A stretch of 9,008 nucleotides of DNA from Candidatus Latescibacterota bacterium. Its GTDB lineage: Bacteria > Latescibacterota > UBA2968 > GCA-2709665. The stretch spans positions 1 through 9,008 of the forward strand of contig JASLMQ010000734.1 of assembly GCA_030746455.1 (NCBI GenBank), given 5' to 3'. The notes under the pieces were generated by a model that ran no database searches, was not told where the DNA came from, and saw nothing but the letters and a program-made list of their open reading frames with translations. The translations under genes and the position numbers were made by a program. This document shows positions 1-7,450 of the stretch, in pieces (positions within the stretch are counted from its first letter, which is position 1; every line of letters begins with the position of its first letter).

Positions 1-2373
1 CCGCTGTGCGACGGGCTGTGCCACGGGTGGTGGATGTCCCAGCCGGTGATGGTCGAGCAGGGGCTGTTCGATCCCGATCACGGTTTCTTCGAACAGGGCG
101 GGGCAAGGCAGGCCGCCGAAGCCGCGATGGCCGTGGTGAACAACGAGGGATGGCTGCCCTCCGCCGGCGACGGAGACCTCAGGCGCCAGTTCCCCGGGCC
201 CAGCCTTCGGGCAGCGGCGGCCTACTACGGCGACGGGCGGTACCGATTCGTGCACGACCTCGCGACTCCCGATCGCCGACTGGCATGGCTGACCGCGCCG
301 CCCCGTGCGTTCGACAGCGGGATCGAGGGGGTGGTGCCCGGAGATGCGGTGGGCGTCACAGTCGTTCCGGTCGACCCGGTCGTCTACCACGCCTGGGATC
401 GAGATCCCGATCACGCCGCTGGTGTGGTGACGTCTCCTCCGGACACGCCGATCGATAGCTGCTTCGACAAGATCGCGGTGCGCACGGGGTGGACCGCCGA
501 GGACGACTATCTACTGATCGACGGCCTGGGCGGCGGCAGCCACTCCTACGACGATGCGGGGGCAATTCTCGAATACGCGCGTTTCGGACTCTCTCTGATC
601 GTGCAGGAGGACAGCTTCGTCCATTCCGCGCCGGAACACCACTCGGCCGTGACGGTCGTGCGCGACGGTGAGGCGGGCGTGATCCCCGGGTTCGCGTCTC
701 TGGAGGCGGAGGAGGCAAGGGAGGACGGGACCGTATACCTGCGCGTTCGTCTGAGGGACTATGCGGGCGCCGACTGGATTCGTGAGGTTTTCCTGGTTCC
801 GGGCCGGTGCGTCGTTCTTGCCGATACGGTGACCGCGACCCAGGCGGGGGACTACGCCGTGGAGGCGCGGCTCCGGACTCCGGCACGGTTCGAGCTCGAT
901 GGCACCGTGGCCAGATCGATCAGGCAGAGCCCGGTTGCGGGTGAGGTGGTGTTTCGGATCGAGAGCCTCTGTGAGCCCACGTGCCTCTCGGTGTCGGAGG
1001 ATCCGGTCCATCTCCGTTACCAGGATGAGACGAATCAGAACCTGTGGAAGGCGCGGTACCAGACGGACGACGTGGTGCTGTCGACACTGGTCGCTCGGGA
1101 GGCCGCGCACCTGGAGGCGGGCCAGGGCGTTCGGCTCGTGCACCTCGCTCAGGCCATGCGAGCCAGTGAATCGCCCATCGCGGTAGAGGAGTCAGGAAGC
1201 GGGATCTGCCTGATCGACGGGGAGGCCGTGACGGAGCTCGAGACGGTGCCGATCCCCGCCCAAGCCAAAGCGCCGCAGGAAAGTGGAAACGGTTCCAGGG
1301 AGGCGGGCGGTCCCACCCGCTTCGCGGATGCAGAGGGCCACATCCGAGCCCTCTGTCCGATCGACGACGGGTCCCTGGTCGCGGGGACGGTTGAGGGGCA
1401 GGTGGTGCTCTGGGGTGAGGATAGGAATCTGATCTGGCGACGACAATTAGAGGGACCAGTGCGCGACATAGGCGCCGCGGGGGTAGGGGCGCCCCTGATC
1501 GCTGTCGGACACGGAGAGACAGGTCTGACGGCGTTCGACATGGATGGAAACGAGGCGTGGTCGGTCGAGATCGATCGAGACCCGTGCCCCTGGCCATGGT
1601 GGGAGCTCCCCACACCTGCAGCTGTACAGGTTGTGGGAGGTGTCGACCAGGGCGAGGCCTTCTTCGCCGTGGGGTGTGGCGACATCCAGGTCCGGTGTTT
1701 CGACGCTCGAGGCAAGGAGCGATGGCGGCAGCGGTACAATGAAGGGGTCCCGGGGCGGGTTCGGGTCGAGATGGTCGATGGATCGGGATCACCAAGGATC
1801 CTTGCTGGCGGTGAGATCCTGAGTGACACGTCGACGTGTCGTATCCTGGATACGGGAGGTCAGATCATGGCCCATCTCTCGGTGGAGGGATGGACCAGTA
1901 TTCTGACGGCGCTGGAGACCGCAGGCTGCGGCGGAAGGCACTACATCGCCTGCGGCGCCAACCGGGGAAAGAACCTGCATCTGTTCGCGTCGGATGGGGG
2001 CGAGGGGCAGAGCCAGGATCCGCCGGCCTGGGACCGGGCCTGGATGGCGCGACTGGGCGGCTCCGTGAACGGCATCGGCATTCTTCCTGCTTCCGGACGC
2101 CTCCTGGCCGGGACGAGCAAGGGCTTCCTGCTGTGCTACGAACTAGCCGGCGACCGGGTTTGGCACAGGCTGCTGGACGAGGGTGTCGACCACGTGTTCG
2201 CCGGCCACGACAGAGCACTCGTGTGCACGGCCGGGGGCGCGCTGTTGGTTGTGGATGCCGATGGCTCGACCGGTGAGGCCGGACGGTTGCCCGGCCCCTG
2301 CGCATCGGCCGGAAGGGCGGGGGACTGGATCTACCTGGCCAGCGGGAGTTCGGTGTGGGTGACGCCGACGTAG
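1..2373 (+). CDS. Heparinase II/III-like polysaccharide lyase fused to a C-terminal beta-propeller (5' partial)
   Basis: The frame is open to base 1. The first ATG (34) lies inside what looks like the end of a catalytic helical domain, so the true start is probably upstream; residues are numbered from that ATG. Residues about 20-90 resemble the end of an alpha/alpha toroid. Residues about 140-420 resemble the beta-sandwich of heparinase II/III lyases, including AVRTGWTAEDDYLLIDG (148-164) followed by GGGSHSYDDAG (His170, Asp173/174), the position where that family has a conserved His-containing loop. From about 430 to the end, repeated short strands with DG/EG turns (VAGTVEGQVVLWGEDRN, FDMDGNEAW, FDARGKERW, GTSKGFLLCYEL) indicate a PQQ/WD40-like propeller of about six or seven blades. 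The family cleaves acidic polysaccharides by beta-elimination, usually after export; the signal peptide would lie outside the window. The propeller may bind substrate or partner, which is inference. The membrane protein gene follows after 35 bp. The lyase assignment rests on motif resemblance only. Confidence 0.72.
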   Translation, partial: PLCDGLCHGWWMSQPVMVEQGLFDPDHGFFEQGGARQAAEAAMAVVNNEGWLPSAGDGDLRRQFPGPSLRAAAAYYGDGRYRFVHDLATPDRRLAWLTAPPRAFDSGIEGVVPGDAVGVTVVPVDPVVYHAWDRDPDHAAGVVTSPPDTPIDSCFDKIAVRTGWTAEDDYLLIDGLGGGSHSYDDAGAILEYARFGLSLIVQEDSFVHSAPEHHSAVTVVRDGEAGVIPGFASLEAEEAREDGTVYLRVRLRDYAGADWIREVFLVPGRCVVLADTVTATQAGDYAVEARLRTPARFELDGTVARSIRQSPVAGEVVFRIESLCEPTCLSVSEDPVHLRYQDETNQNLWKARYQTDDVVLSTLVAREAAHLEAGQGVRLVHLAQAMRASESPIAVEESGSGICLIDGEAVTELETVPIPAQAKAPQESGNGSREAGGPTRFADAEGHIRALCPIDDGSLVAGTVEGQVVLWGEDRNLIWRRQLEGPVRDIGAAGVGAPLIAVGHGETGLTAFDMDGNEAWSVEIDRDPCPWPWWELPTPAAVQVVGGVDQGEAFFAVGCGDIQVRCFDARGKERWRQRYNEGVPGRVRVEMVDGSGSPRILAGGEILSDTSTCRILDTGGQIMAHLSVEGWTSILTALETAGCGGRHYIACGANRGKNLHLFASDGGEGQSQDPPAWDRAWMARLGGSVNGIGILPASGRLLAGTSKGFLLCYELAGDRVWHRLLDEGVDHVFAGHDRALVCTAGGALLVVDADGSTGEAGRLPGPCASAGRAGDWIYLASGSSVWVTPT

Positions 2374-2397
2374 GCGACTGAGGACGTGAGAGGGAGC

Positions 2398-2401
2398 AGG
2401 A
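2398..2401 (+). promoter_or_regulatory. Ribosome binding site of the membrane protein gene
   Basis: AGGA lies seven bases before the ATG at 2409, with a further GGGAG at 2392-2396. It fixes the start and sits in the 35-bp gap after the lyase gene, consistent with translation from a shared mRNA. Confidence 0.6.
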
Positions 2402-2408
2402 AACACCG

Positions 2409-4394
2409 ATGAACGGGGATGCACACCGATACAGCGGCCGGGTGGGGGAGCGCGGCTCCGCTGCCTCCTCCGCGGGGTCCAGAGAGGGCGTAACGGCAAG
2501 GTCGGTCGGGTTGGGCCTGCTGGTCGTGGCCTTCGTGAACTTCTGGATCCTGTACTCGCTCTACCTGATCCGCTCCTCATGGCTCCAGGTGACCCACTTT
2601 CCGATGGGACTTTTCGTACCGCTCATCCTCCTGTTCCTCTTCATCAATCCCCTTCTCCGGGTCGTGCGGAGGGACGTCGCCTTCTCCCGGCCGGAGCTCC
2701 TCGTGGTGGCCGCGATGGGGTTGAGCGGATCGGTGGTCCCCGGGTTCAGCCTGATGACCACGCTGCTGGGTACGATCTCCATCCCCTACTACCTGGCCAC
2801 GCCGGAGAACCAGTGGAGCACCTTCTTCCACATCCACATGCCCGACTGGATCGCTCCGGGGGACGACACGGGGGCCATGCGGATGCTGTTCGAGGGCCTG
2901 CCCACCGAGTCCTCGCCCATCCCGTGGGGCGCGTGGTCGATCTCCCTGACCTGGTGGACCGCGCTGGTGGGGGCGTTCGCCCTTGCCTCGCTGTGCATCT
3001 CCGTAATACTGAGACGGCAGTGGACCGAACATGAGCGGCTGGTCTATCCGCTCGCACAGGTGGCCGCGGACCTGACAGAGGTCCCTCCCGGTGGCGGCCC
3101 GCTTCCGGCCTTCACGCGCACCTGGGCGTTCAAGCTGGGATTCGGCCTGGCCACGCTGATTATGACGTGGAACATGATGGAGCATTTCTACCCGGGGTTC
3201 CCCGAGATCCCGATGGGGATCCCGTCCCGGTGGACGCTCTTCATCCGCGGCTTCCCCAAACTCCACACGACAATCAACTTCTACACCATCGGGTTCGCGT
3301 ATCTGGCCAACCTCGACGTCCTGTTCAGCATCTGGTTTTTCCACTTCCTGGCGATGTGGCAGGTCTTCGCGTTCGATCGGCTGGGGATAGGCCGCATCTC
3401 CGGTCCCGCGGCCGTAAGCTGGCAGAGCTTCGGCGCCATGTGCACGCTGGTGGGGTGGGGGACGTGGACGGCGCGCAGGCACCTGAAGGCGGTCGTCCGG
3501 GGCGCCTTGCGGCCCTCTGGCAGCGACGATGACGAGATGCTTTCGTATCGGACGGCGACGCTGGGGACGGTCCTGTGCGTCGCCTTCATCGTGGCGTGGT
3601 TCCGGGCATCGGGCATGGACTGGCCTCTGTCCGTGACGCTTGTGGCTCTCTCCTTCATCGCCTACCTGGGCGTGGCCCGGGTCGTCGCGCAATCGGGGCT
3701 GCTCTACGTGAGCAACCCGGTGTTCCCGCAGGCCGCCATTCTGGGCGGCATTGGACCGGCGGCGATCCCCGAGTCCAGCATGACGGCCCTGGCCTTTTCC
3801 TACGCCCTGCGCAACGACGGTCGCGGCCTCTTCATGCCCGCCCTGGCGCACGTGGCCAAAATCGGGGACGTCATCGGCCGGGACCAACGCCGTCTGGGTA
3901 TCGCGGTCGGCCTCGGGCTGGTTGCCGCCGTTGCGACCTCGGTGGGGTTGACGCTCTACTGGGGTTACACGGTAGGGGCCTACAACTTCGGCAGCATCGC
4001 TCTGATGCGCCGCACTGCCCCCACGTTCAACTCGTTCGTGGGGATGATGACCAATCCCGAGCCCGTCAAGACGGAGGTCTTCGGCCACTTCGGGATCGGC
4101 GCCGTCGCCATGCTGGCCCTCACCTTCCTCCGGTACCGGCTGCCGTGGTGGCCGCTCCATCCGCTGGGCCTTGCGATCACCTGGTCGAGTATGACCGTTC
4201 ATTCCGTTCTCTCGGTGTTCATCGCCTGGTCGATCAAGGCCATCATCCTGAAGGCCGGCGGCGTGTTCCTGTACCGCCGCTCGGTCCCGTTCTTCCTCGG
4301 GCTGATGATCGGCTACGCCCTTAATGTGGGGATCTCCTTCCTCTTCGACGTCACCTACTTCAGCGGCCAGGGGCACGGCGTACACGCCTACTGA
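2409..4394 (+). CDS. DUF6785/DUF6784-type polytopic membrane protein
   Basis: This 661-residue protein has many hydrophobic segments, for example about 33-54, 66-83, 97-122, 182-201, 241-257, 291-320, 384-398, 408-424, 496-518, 562-575, 585-607 and 626-646, so 12 or more membrane spans are likely. The first 30 residues are hydrophilic and Ser/Gly/Arg-rich. ERLVYPLAQVAADL (209-222), just after a span, and WPLHPLGLAITWS near 581-593 match my memory of DUF6785 (N-terminal) and DUF6784 (C-terminal) proteins, which recall OPT-type oligopeptide transporters; no function is established. The ATG at 2409 is supported by AGGA at 2398-2401, seven bases upstream. Its closeness to the lyase gene suggests co-transcription and a role in handling lyase products, but the substrate cannot be inferred. 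The C-terminus ends in a short His/Gly-containing tail. No frame breaks were seen. Confidence 0.8.
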   Translation: MNGDAHRYSGRVGERGSAASSAGSREGVTARSVGLGLLVVAFVNFWILYSLYLIRSSWLQVTHFPMGLFVPLILLFLFINPLLRVVRRDVAFSRPELLVVAAMGLSGSVVPGFSLMTTLLGTISIPYYLATPENQWSTFFHIHMPDWIAPGDDTGAMRMLFEGLPTESSPIPWGAWSISLTWWTALVGAFALASLCISVILRRQWTEHERLVYPLAQVAADLTEVPPGGGPLPAFTRTWAFKLGFGLATLIMTWNMMEHFYPGFPEIPMGIPSRWTLFIRGFPKLHTTINFYTIGFAYLANLDVLFSIWFFHFLAMWQVFAFDRLGIGRISGPAAVSWQSFGAMCTLVGWGTWTARRHLKAVVRGALRPSGSDDDEMLSYRTATLGTVLCVAFIVAWFRASGMDWPLSVTLVALSFIAYLGVARVVAQSGLLYVSNPVFPQAAILGGIGPAAIPESSMTALAFSYALRNDGRGLFMPALAHVAKIGDVIGRDQRRLGIAVGLGLVAAVATSVGLTLYWGYTVGAYNFGSIALMRRTAPTFNSFVGMMTNPEPVKTEVFGHFGIGAVAMLALTFLRYRLPWWPLHPLGLAITWSSMTVHSVLSVFIAWSIKAIILKAGGVFLYRRSVPFFLGLMIGYALNVGISFLFDVTYFSGQGHGVHAY

Positions 4395-4470
4395 CCGTCC
4401 TGCCGCGCAGCCTGGTTGTCCTACCGGCCGTTCTCCTGCGTGCCTCCAACGAGTCCGTCATACCCCTCCC

Positions 4471-4490
4471 ATCCTGCCGACAGGATTTGG
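4471..4490 (+). terminator. Weak terminator-like hairpin after the membrane protein gene
   Basis: ATCCTG and CAGGAT form a perfect 6-bp stem around the loop CCGA, followed by only TTGG instead of a T run. It lies 76 bases after the stop codon. The stem is short and the T tract poor, so it could be a weak intrinsic terminator or a chance palindrome. Confidence 0.3.
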
Positions 4491-4574
4491 CTCCCCGCTC
4501 GCTTGCTCGGCATTTGCCCCACTCCCTGGTGGAGATTACACCTGCTAGGAATGCCTCCCCTGTCTACTGGCACG

Positions 4575-4619
4575 AAAACGTACGTATAAATTGTTGTAAA
4601 TAAAATATATGCGTAGAAT
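4575..4619 (+). promoter_or_regulatory. AT-rich island with a sigma70-like promoter for the DUF3179 operon
   Basis: A sharply AT-rich stretch (about 4575-4610) stands out from the GC-rich surroundings. It contains TTGTTG at 4591-4596 and TAGAAT at 4614-4619, separated by exactly 17 bp. The -10 matches TATAAT at five of six positions; the -35 has only the TTG core. Upstream lies the palindrome ACGTACGT (4578-4585) in an A/T-rich context that could act as an UP element or binding site. Transcription would start near 4626, giving a leader of about 240 nt before the first lipoprotein gene. This is a motif match only. Confidence 0.5.
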
Positions 4620-4725
4620 CTCGGGTCACGAGTCTCCGCTCGGAATCCCGATGTCCAGGGCCCTCACGTGTGTGGATCGAGGACGTCGGCTCCTAACAAC
4701 GGGGTCCCACTTGCTCCGGGCACGC

Positions 4726-4832
4726 TGGTTGCTCCCCATACCGGGAAGTGTTCCCGATCCAGGGGACCACCAGGGCGGCGCGGTTACACACGAGCGCCCT
4801 ATACAGGCCATTACGCGTGAGCAACCGCGCGT
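4726..4832 (+). other. Potentially structured 5' leader with three successive stem-loops
   Basis: Three hairpins can be drawn by eye between the putative promoter and the first DUF3179 gene. The first pairs TGG...TCCCC (4726-4737) with GGGGACCA (4762-4769) around an inner perfect stem CGGGAA/TTCCCG with loop GTG (4742-4756). The second pairs AGGGCG (4772-4777) with CGCCCT (4795-4800). The third pairs ACGCG (4813-4817) with CGCGT (4828-4832). I recognise no known riboswitch class. In GC-rich DNA some such pairings occur by chance, so this is a candidate cis-regulatory leader only. Confidence 0.3.
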
Positions 4833-4854
4833 CAGACCCGTCGCGAGTTCACTT

Positions 4855-4859
4855 GAGGG
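4855..4859 (+). promoter_or_regulatory. Ribosome binding site of the first DUF3179 gene
   Basis: GAGGG lies nine bases before the GTG at 4869 and supports that start. A second in-frame GTG two codons later (4875) would also keep the lipoprotein signal. Confidence 0.5.
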
Positions 4860-4868
4860 TCCACATAC

Positions 4869-5444
4869 GTGATCGTGCCGAGAAGGGTCTTGCTGGCAGG
4901 CTCGTTCGTCTCATCTTCCTTCGCGTTTCTCGGCTGCGGCGGCGATGCCGGACCCGGTCCCGAGGAGGTAGGGTCGCAACCCATCACAAGTCCGAGCGCC
5001 GACTCCACAGTCACCCGTTCCTGGACCTCGTTTCCGAAGAACTTCCTCAGCGTCGATCTCTTCCCGTTCGACCAGATCATCGATCCCGGGGTCGGGAAGG
5101 ATGGCATACCCGCTCTCACGGACCCAACCTGGATCACGCGGTTCTCCACGGATGTCGCCTACCTTCGAGACAGCGATCTGGTTCTCGGCGTGGTCGTACA
5201 CGGTGAAGCCCGCGCCTATCCCCACAATATCCTCTGGTGGCACGAGATCATAAATGACCGGATCAGCTCCTACCCGGTCATCGCTTCGCTCTGTCCGCTG
5301 ACGGGGACGGGTATGGTCTTCAGCGGGAGGGGAGATGGGCCGAGCGGGTGGAGATGGGGGTGTCCGGTCTTCTGTTCAACAACAACCTCGTCATGTACGA
5401 CAGGAGGGACGAAGAAGACCCTCAGTCGCTTTACCCCCAGATGA
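4869..5444 (+). CDS. DUF3179 lipoprotein copy 1, N-terminal part (frame broken)
   Basis: GTG start with GAGGG nine bases upstream. Residues 1-23 are a lipoprotein signal: RR at 5-6, a hydrophobic stretch, then AFLGC with Cys23 as the expected lipidated residue. A Gly/Pro/Ser-rich linker follows. The DUF3179 first half then starts (FLSVDLFPFDQIIDPGVGKDGIPALTDP) and includes GEARAYPHNILWWHEIIND and SLCPLTGTGMVF. After about 5339 this frame stops matching the two paralogues, and translation runs as unrelated sequence to a stop at 5442-5444. The rest of the domain continues in another frame (5348-6076), so the two pieces are one gene. Inserting one G in the run at 5337-5339 gives FSGRGDGAERVEMGVSG, which aligns with both paralogues. 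As it stands the product would be a truncated lipoprotein, probably non-functional. The family has no known function. Confidence 0.75.
   Translation: MIVPRRVLLAGSFVSSSFAFLGCGGDAGPGPEEVGSQPITSPSADSTVTRSWTSFPKNFLSVDLFPFDQIIDPGVGKDGIPALTDPTWITRFSTDVAYLRDSDLVLGVVVHGEARAYPHNILWWHEIINDRISSYPVIASLCPLTGTGMVFSGRGDGPSGWRWGCPVFCSTTTSSCTTGGTKKTLSRFTPR
5322..5350 (+). other. Frameshift in DUF3179 copy 1
   Basis: The conserved protein moves from the frame of 4869 to the frame of 5348 within this G-rich stretch. Compared with copies 2 and 3, one base is missing; adding a G to the GGG at 5337-5339 restores the alignment. I see no canonical slippery heptamer, so programmed frameshifting is unlikely. Confidence 0.8.
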
Positions 5445-6076
5445 CCCGCGCGGCCATCACAGGACCCAGGACCGGAGACTCGCTCCGACTGCTTCCGTCT
5501 TTGGAAACGACCTGGGGCTACTGGAGGAAGCTCTATCCCGGGACTACCGTTCTGAGCGACGAGACCGGCGTCTATTCTGCCCTCACCTATAAGAATTACC
5601 CGTACGGCATGTACCGTCTACCCGGCACCTTGCCCTTCTACCATCTGGCTCCCCCCCTGGACGCCAACCCGATCGGCCGGGTTCACGATATCAAAGCCGT
5701 GACCCTTGGACTTCGCTTTGGAGATCGGACCAAGGCCTATCCGCTCTCCGCCATGTCTCCAGAGGCCGTGATCAACGACCAGGTGGCCGGAAATCAGGTT
5801 CTCGTGGTCTGCTATGCGAAGGCCCATCTGGCAATCGCATACGACCGAACCGTCCTGGTGGACACTGGGTCCCACACGCTCACGTTCGACCGCACTCCCT
5901 CCGATGATCCCGTCTATCCGTTCCTGCTTCGCGACAGGGAAACGGGATCACGCTGGAACCTGAAGGGTTGGGCCGTGGAAGGTGAGTTGAGAGGGGCAAG
6001 GCTTCGACAGCTGCCTGCGCACAACGCCTACTGGTTCGCGTGGGCGACCTTCTGGCAGGATTCGGAGATCCAATAA
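5348..6076 (+). CDS. DUF3179 lipoprotein copy 1, C-terminal part (same gene, after frame break)
   Basis: This frame carries the rest of copy 1: MGVSGLLFNNNLVMYDRRDEE, then PQMTRAAITGP, LETTWGYWRKLYPGTTV, DANPIGRVHDIK, and the second half with KAYPLSAMSPEAVINDQV and AIAYDR, ending HNAYWFAWATFWQDSEIQ. The GTG at 5348 is unlikely to be a true start because it falls inside the conserved domain and would make a leaderless half-domain. The second half keeps a cysteine (VLVVCYAKAH) aligned with the first-half CPLT cysteine; copies 2 and 3 lack it there. The repaired gene would encode about 402 residues, similar to its neighbours. The stop is two bases before the start chosen for copy 2, so the genes are probably co-transcribed. 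Confidence 0.75.
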   Translation: MEMGVSGLLFNNNLVMYDRRDEEDPQSLYPQMTRAAITGPRTGDSLRLLPSLETTWGYWRKLYPGTTVLSDETGVYSALTYKNYPYGMYRLPGTLPFYHLAPPLDANPIGRVHDIKAVTLGLRFGDRTKAYPLSAMSPEAVINDQVAGNQVLVVCYAKAHLAIAYDRTVLVDTGSHTLTFDRTPSDDPVYPFLLRDRETGSRWNLKGWAVEGELRGARLRQLPAHNAYWFAWATFWQDSEIQ

Positions 6077-6078
6077 GC

Positions 6079-7398
6079 GTGCGCGCCCAATTGCAGCGCA
6101 ACTGCGCGAAGAGCTACCGTTCCAGGGCCTTTTCTTTGGTAGGGATCGGGGCCTCCAACGGGCCGCAGGCGGCTCTGCTGGTTGCCATCGCGCTTGCAGC
6201 TGCCCTGGTCACTGGCAGTCTCGGATGCAAGAACGAGAGAGAGGGATCCCCTGCGGAGGAGATCCTGGGTGGCAGCCAATCCCAGGGTACTTCCCGTCCG
6301 ACGAGTCCCCTGGATCCCGACAGGGGCGGAACGGATCCCGTCCTGCCCGCAGGTCTGGGAAGCACGGGGACCAATTTCCTGAACGTGGAGACCTTTCCTC
6401 TGGGTCTCGTCGTGGACGGCGGGGTTGGCAGAGACGGGATTGAGGCCGTCACCGACCCCGTATTCGTGCCTGCCGGATCTGTGGGCGCCAGCTACCTCGC
6501 TGACACAGACCTTGTGATCGGGGTGGTGCTCAATGGCGAGGCAAAGGCGTATCCCCACAACATCCTCTGGTGGCATGAGATCGTGAACGACGCGGTGGGA
6601 GGCCATCCGGTCGTGGTCAGCCTCTGCCCCCTAACCGGCACAGGCATGGTCTTCGACGGAGCCGACGCCGGAACTCGGATCACTATGGGCGTTTCCGGTT
6701 GGTTGTTCAACAACAACCTGATCCTGTACGACCGCCGGGACGACGAGACGCTGTACCCCCAGATGACCCAGCGCGCCATACTGGGCCCGCGCAGAGGCCA
6801 GGAGCTGATTCTGATGCCTGTGCTGGAAACGACCTGGCGGTACTGGAAGCGGCTCCACCCGAGCACTCGGGTCGTGAGTGGCAGCGGTCTTCGGTACGCC
6901 CTCGCACACTACAGGGGATACCCCTACCCCGACTACAGAGACCCAAGCTCCCCGCCTCTGTTTCCGTTAGCCCCCGAGCTGGCGGTCAACCCCATCGGCA
7001 AGGCACTCGAGCCCAAGCAGACGATGCTGGGTGTCCGCCACAACGAGAGCGCCAAGTCCTACCCGTTCGACACATTGGGGGAGGAGGCGGTGATCAACGA
7101 TCGGATTGGAAACCTGGACGTCGTTGTGGTCCACCACAAGAAGGAACGGCTGGCCATCCCGTACGACAGACGGGTTGAGGTGGATGGAGTCGTCCTCACG
7201 CTGACCTTTGACTGGTCGGTACCAGTCGACCTCGTCTTCCCCTTCACCATCAGGGACAGGGAGACGCTGTCGGTCTGGAACCTGATGGGCGAGGCAATCG
7301 AGGGCAGACTCGCGGGGATGCGGTTGCGCCAGGTTCCTGCACACAGTGCCTACTGGTTTGCGTGGGCGACCTTCTGGCAGGAGTCCCAGATCCTGTAG
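6079..7398 (+). CDS. DUF3179 lipoprotein copy 2 (intact)
   Basis: This is the only unbroken copy, about 439 residues. GTG 6079 is chosen because it lies two bases after the copy 1 stop and 11 bases after GGAG (6064-6067). GTG 6040 is in frame but lies inside copy 1, and TTG 6136 is an alternative that shortens the N-terminus. The signal is a hydrophobic run (ALLVAIALAAALVTG) ending SLGC, Cys about residue 50, then a charged Gly/Ser/Pro linker and the domain from FLNVETFPLGLVVDGGVG. The domain has two related halves: GEAKAYPHNILWWHEIVND...SLCPLTGTGMVFDG, and SAKSYPFDTLGEEAVINDR...VVVVHHKKERLAIPYDR. Other landmarks are MGVSGWLFNNNLILYDRRDDE, LETTWRYWKRLHP and a C-terminal WNLMGEA...AYWFAWATFWQESQIL. 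It is expected to be anchored to a membrane and face the periplasm. DUF3179 has no established activity; from memory, many members have CPLC where this one has CPLT. Confidence 0.88.
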   Translation: MRAQLQRNCAKSYRSRAFSLVGIGASNGPQAALLVAIALAAALVTGSLGCKNEREGSPAEEILGGSQSQGTSRPTSPLDPDRGGTDPVLPAGLGSTGTNFLNVETFPLGLVVDGGVGRDGIEAVTDPVFVPAGSVGASYLADTDLVIGVVLNGEAKAYPHNILWWHEIVNDAVGGHPVVVSLCPLTGTGMVFDGADAGTRITMGVSGWLFNNNLILYDRRDDETLYPQMTQRAILGPRRGQELILMPVLETTWRYWKRLHPSTRVVSGSGLRYALAHYRGYPYPDYRDPSSPPLFPLAPELAVNPIGKALEPKQTMLGVRHNESAKSYPFDTLGEEAVINDRIGNLDVVVVHHKKERLAIPYDRRVEVDGVVLTLTFDWSVPVDLVFPFTIRDRETLSVWNLMGEAIEGRLAGMRLRQVPAHSAYWFAWATFWQESQIL

Positions 7399-7440
7399 TC
7401 GAGTCCTGATCTGAGGAAGCCTGCGCATTCGGTGATGCCC

Positions 7441-7446
7441 GGAGGG
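7441..7446 (+). promoter_or_regulatory. Strong ribosome binding site that fixes the start of copy 3
   Basis: GGAGGG precedes two adjacent ATG codons, four bases before 7451 and seven before 7454. This places the start of copy 3 at the lipoprotein signal and not at the GTG at 7662, which is inside the conserved domain and has no comparable site. Confidence 0.65.
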
Positions 7447-7450
7447 ATAG

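Noticed and set aside
2577..4385. 602-codon open frame on the minus strand opposite the membrane protein gene
   Set aside because: Its translation is rich in Arg, Gly, Pro, Glu and His with no domain pattern, typical of the antisense of a GC-rich coding region. The + strand frame has clear membrane segments and a ribosome binding site.
4609..4872. 87-codon open frame between the promoter island and the first DUF3179 gene
   Set aside because: It has no ribosome binding site, its ATG lies inside the predicted promoter, the composition is Arg/Pro/Ser-rich as in chance frames of GC-rich DNA, and no motif is recognisable.
5322..5350. Programmed ribosomal frameshift in copy 1
   Set aside because: No slippery heptamer or obvious downstream structure was seen, and the intact paralogue encodes the same region in one frame.
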